DNA of 64,000 nucleotides. Origin: JABFRJ01 sp963847145. Lineage in GTDB: Bacteria; Pseudomonadota; Alphaproteobacteria; Rhizobiales; Hyphomicrobiaceae. A program made the position numbers and the translations under genes. Below the pieces are notes generated by a model that was not told where the DNA came from, searched no databases, and saw only the letters and a program-made list of their open reading frames with translations. The first letter of the stretch is position 1; each line of letters opens with the position of its first letter. Below are positions 62,225 through 64,000 of this stretch, in pieces. The stretch covers positions 310,001 through 374,000 of the forward strand of contig CAWJYN010000011.1 in NCBI GenBank assembly GCA_963847145.1, written 5' to 3'.

Positions 62225-62629
62225 ATGATCGGCGTAGTCATCGTCACGCACGGCGGACTGGCGCGAGAATTCCGCGCAGCTTTAGAGCATGTCGTTGGCC
62301 CCCAAGAGATGCTGGAGACGCTCTCGATCGGGCCCGAGGACGATATGGAAGCGCGCCGGGCGGAGCTGGTCGCAGCTATCCGCCGTGTCGGGGGCGAAAA
62401 GGGCGTCATCGTGATGACCGATATGTTCGGGGGAACGCCGTCCAATTTGGCGATCAATGTCATGGACGAGACGGGCGCTGAGGTGATCGCGGGGATCAAC
62501 CTGCCGATGCTGATCAAGCTGGCGACCGCGCGCAAGGACATGAAGCTGCAGCAGGCGGTCCAGGCGGCGAAAGAAGCCGGCCGCAAATACATCAGCGTGG
62601 CGAGCCAGGTGCTCGCCGGCGAAAGCTGA
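62225..62629 (+). CDS. PTS EIIA component, mannose-family (regulatory PTS)
   Basis: A 134-residue EIIA of the Man family. The phosphorylated His9 is in VIVTHGGLAREFRAALE, and VIVMTDMFGGTPSNLAINVM is the second conserved block. In alphaproteobacteria this protein and HPr form a regulatory phosphorelay with EI-Ntr and HprK, not sugar uptake. No membrane EIIB/EIIC is present nearby. ATG at 62225 begins MIGVVIVTHGG. Confidence 0.92.
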   Translation: MIGVVIVTHGGLAREFRAALEHVVGPQEMLETLSIGPEDDMEARRAELVAAIRRVGGEKGVIVMTDMFGGTPSNLAINVMDETGAEVIAGINLPMLIKLATARKDMKLQQAVQAAKEAGRKYISVASQVLAGES

Positions 62630-62652
62630 TCACTTGGAACGGAGACGGGTGC

Positions 62653-62937
62653 GTGGCGGAGGAAATGCGGCCGGTCGCCGAGGTGCTGATCTGCAATCGG
62701 AAAGGGCTGCACGCGCGGGCGTCGGCCAAATTCGTCAAATGCGCTGAACTGTTCAATGCCAACGTGACGGTGACCCGCGAGGGGCAGTCGGTCGGCGGCA
62801 CGTCGATCATGGGGTTGATGATGCTGGGTGCGTTCATGGGGACGACCATCCGCATCGAAGCCGAAGGGCCCGAAGCGCCAGAGGCCATCGAGGCGCTCAT
62901 CGCGCTCGTCACGGACGGGTTCGGCGAGGATAAGTAG
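62653..62937 (+). CDS. HPr phosphocarrier of the regulatory PTS
   Basis: A 94-residue HPr with active His20 in ICNRKGLHARASAKFV and the regulatory Ser in QSVGGTSIMGLMMLGA. GTG at 62653 is preceded by GGAG at eight bases and is favoured over ATG 62665, which lies two bases from GGAGG. It is 23 bases downstream of EIIA. Confidence 0.94.
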   Translation: MAEEMRPVAEVLICNRKGLHARASAKFVKCAELFNANVTVTREGQSVGGTSIMGLMMLGAFMGTTIRIEAEGPEAPEAIEALIALVTDGFGEDK

Positions 62938-62986
62938 GGCTTGAACGACAGCAGGAGTCGCGGAAGCTCGATGCGTCCAGATTTTC

Positions 62987-63024
62987 CCCTCTCCCCTTGA
63001 TGCCTTTGCATCAGGGGGAGAGGG
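62987..63024. repeat. CTCTCCCC-type hairpin repeat, 5' side of the DUF559 gene
   Basis: CTCTCCCCTTGATGC (62989-63003) pairs with GCATCAGGGGGAGAG (63008-63022) with one mismatch and two more outer pairs. It follows the HPr stop by about 50 bases and may end that transcript. Confidence 0.7.
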
Positions 63025-63068
63025 TGGCCGAAGGCCGGGAGAGGGGCAGCATCAAGGGAGCGACTGCA

Positions 63069-63437
63069 ATGCGGCGTGGCGAACAACCTTGGCGAACAAC
63101 GCGCGCGAAAGTGATGCGCAGCAATCAGACTTCTGCTGAGCAACGGCTTTGGGCTGAGTTGCGCGCACGACGTCTCAACGGACTCAAGTTTGTGCGTCAA
63201 GCGCCAATTGGCCCATACTTCGCTGACTTTCTTTGCCGGGAGCATCGCGTCGTTGTCGAAGTTGACGGCGCGACGCATGGAGCGGACGCAGAGATAGCGC
63301 GGGACGGGGCGCGCACAGAATTTCTTTTCACCGAAGGCTATCGCGTTTTTCGTGCGAACAATGGAGACGTGTTTTCAAATATGAGTGGCGTGCTGCGCGG
63401 TTTGTTGGATTTTTTGGATGCCCAAGAGCCGGACTAA
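63069..63437 (+). CDS. DUF559 domain-containing protein (restriction-endonuclease-like fold)
   Basis: A 122-residue protein with RSNQTSAEQRLWAELRARRL, FADFLCREHRVVVEVDG and GATHGADAEIARDGARTEFL (here in parts), the Vsr-like nuclease pattern of DUF559 with Asp/Glu-x-Lys-type acids (ADF and VEVDG). Likely a DNA nuclease or its domesticated relative; role unknown. ATG at 63069. It is bracketed by hairpin repeats at 62987-63024 and 63497-63531. Confidence 0.85.
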   Translation: MRRGEQPWRTTRAKVMRSNQTSAEQRLWAELRARRLNGLKFVRQAPIGPYFADFLCREHRVVVEVDGATHGADAEIARDGARTEFLFTEGYRVFRANNGDVFSNMSGVLRGLLDFLDAQEPD

Positions 63438-63496
63438 TGGCAGGTGATTTGCACAATATTTTGTCTTGTCGCTGCCCCTCATCCGCCCTTCGGGCA

Positions 63497-63531
63497 CCTT
63501 CTCCCCTTCGCGAAGGGCGAAGGGGAGAAGG
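63497..63531. repeat. CTTCTCCCC-type hairpin repeat, 3' side of the DUF559 gene
   Basis: CCTTCTCCCCTTCGC (63497-63511) pairs perfectly with GCGAAGGGGAGAAGG (63517-63531) across a five-base loop. It is placed between the convergent DUF559 and TadG-like genes and may stop both. Confidence 0.7.
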
Positions 63532-63657
63532 GAAGACAGGCAGGAATTGATCTGCACATTCCGCGCCGATCGTGCGCGCCCCCAAACAGCATCACCCCGC
63601 GGAGACCATAGGGCCGCCGCGGGGTGCGATGCAGGAGGGCATCAAGTCAGGTTCGGA

Positions 63658-64000
63658 TCAACCAGAGACCCGGATCTGTGAGATCTTCAAGGCGATGTCC
63701 TTGAAGGCCATGTTGAGGGAGTCACCGGTCGTTGCGTTGTAGTAGTGGCTCGCATCCGTTGCGCAGTTCGTCAGCATGGTCTGCGCTGCGGAACTTACTT
63801 GGAAGCCAACCGTATACACTTCAATGCCTTTTGCTTTCATGTTGGTGCAGAGGGCATTCGCCTGGTTTGTCGCGCTGTCGTTGGCTGCTGCCTCGCCGAA
63901 GTAACTGGTGAGGATGCCTTGTGAGGTGTAGGCGGTGTTGTAGTCACCGTCGGTCATCAACACGGCAATCTTCTTCAGTTTGACCTTAGACGGATCACCC
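63658..64000 (-). CDS. TadG-like pilus assembly protein with von Willebrand A domain (5' part outside window)
   Basis: Only the last 113 codons are visible. LKKIAVLMTDGDYNTAY is the strand-helix with the MTDGxYN motif that closes VWA domains in TadG-type Flp pilus proteins. GIEVYTVGFQVSSAAQTMLT, CATDASHYYNATTGDSLNMA and a terminal LKISQIRVSG are typical of their C-termini, with a Cys pair likely disulfide bonded. The N-terminal membrane segment lies beyond base 64000. Confidence 0.82.
   Translation of the reverse strand, partial: GDPSKVKLKKIAVLMTDGDYNTAYTSQGILTSYFGEAAANDSATNQANALCTNMKAKGIEVYTVGFQVSSAAQTMLTNCATDASHYYNATTGDSLNMAFKDIALKISQIRVSG

Overview
The window is a GC-rich, gene-dense chromosomal segment of an alphaproteobacterium, most likely from the Hyphomicrobiales (Rhizobiales). 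This rests on gene content and on the intergenic repeats: DUF1254/DUF1214 pair, DUF5330-like protein, GcvA-type LysR regulator divergent from a DUF1127 gene, EIIA-Man/HPr pair of the regulatory PTS, TadG-like pilus protein, PdeM nuclease. No rRNA, tRNA, CRISPR array or prophage was recognised. The genus cannot be fixed from sequence alone.

Layout. 1-5.7 kb: a partial DUF2855 gene, miaA, and the two acetolactate synthase subunits (ilvB, ilvN) separated by a degenerate FitAB/VapBC-type toxin-antitoxin locus and a glutathione transferase. 6-19.4 kb: envelope genes (DUF1254/DUF1214, class A PBP, soluble lytic transglycosylase, peptidoglycan-binding protein), dapA, a TMEM175 channel and small secreted proteins. 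19.5-25.7 kb: hydrolases (metallophosphoesterase, two metallo-beta-lactamase-fold proteins, PdeM) and a secreted WD40 protein that seems to have lost a caspase-like domain. 26-33 kb: metG (interrupted by a one-base homopolymer frameshift), a TIR/deoxyribosyltransferase-like plus macro-domain fusion gene, tatD, hslO and recJ. 34-37.5 kb: an overlapping operon of membrane proteins of unknown function with a Tat-exported FAD oxidoreductase. 37.6-46.8 kb: a dispersed capsule locus (nucleotide-sugar dehydrogenase, kpsS, kpsC, kpsE) interleaved with a LysR/DUF1127 pair and a methyltransferase. 46.8-50 kb: a papain-like peptidase-DUF4384 / OmpA-like pair and a membrane protein. 50-54.7 kb: a candidate small RNA, pagL, a MetE-like methyltransferase, rplS with an unusual C-terminal extension, and membrane genes. 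54.8-56.4 kb: an IS110-family element and REP-like palindromes. 56.5-64 kb: a benzoylformate-decarboxylase-like ThDP enzyme, mobB/mobA, a three-gene thiocyanate-hydrolase/nitrile-hydratase-like operon, a Tat-exported MBL protein, the PTS EIIA/HPr pair, a DUF559 gene bracketed by hairpin repeats, and the 3' part of a TadG-like gene.

Functional threads. Branched-chain and lysine biosynthesis, tRNA modification and charging, and peptidoglycan growth and turnover form the housekeeping part. Export of a Kdo-anchored capsule (kpsS/C/E) and lipid A deacylation (pagL) point to surface remodelling. The most unusual items are the TIR-like/macro fusion between metG and tatD (27686-28996), the probable small RNA with anti-Shine-Dalgarno loops (about 50141-50233), the decayed toxin-antitoxin locus with an intact double-palindrome operator, and the cobalt-type SCNase-like operon with a histidine-rich catalytic subunit. 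All functions are inferred from sequence reading; no database search was run.
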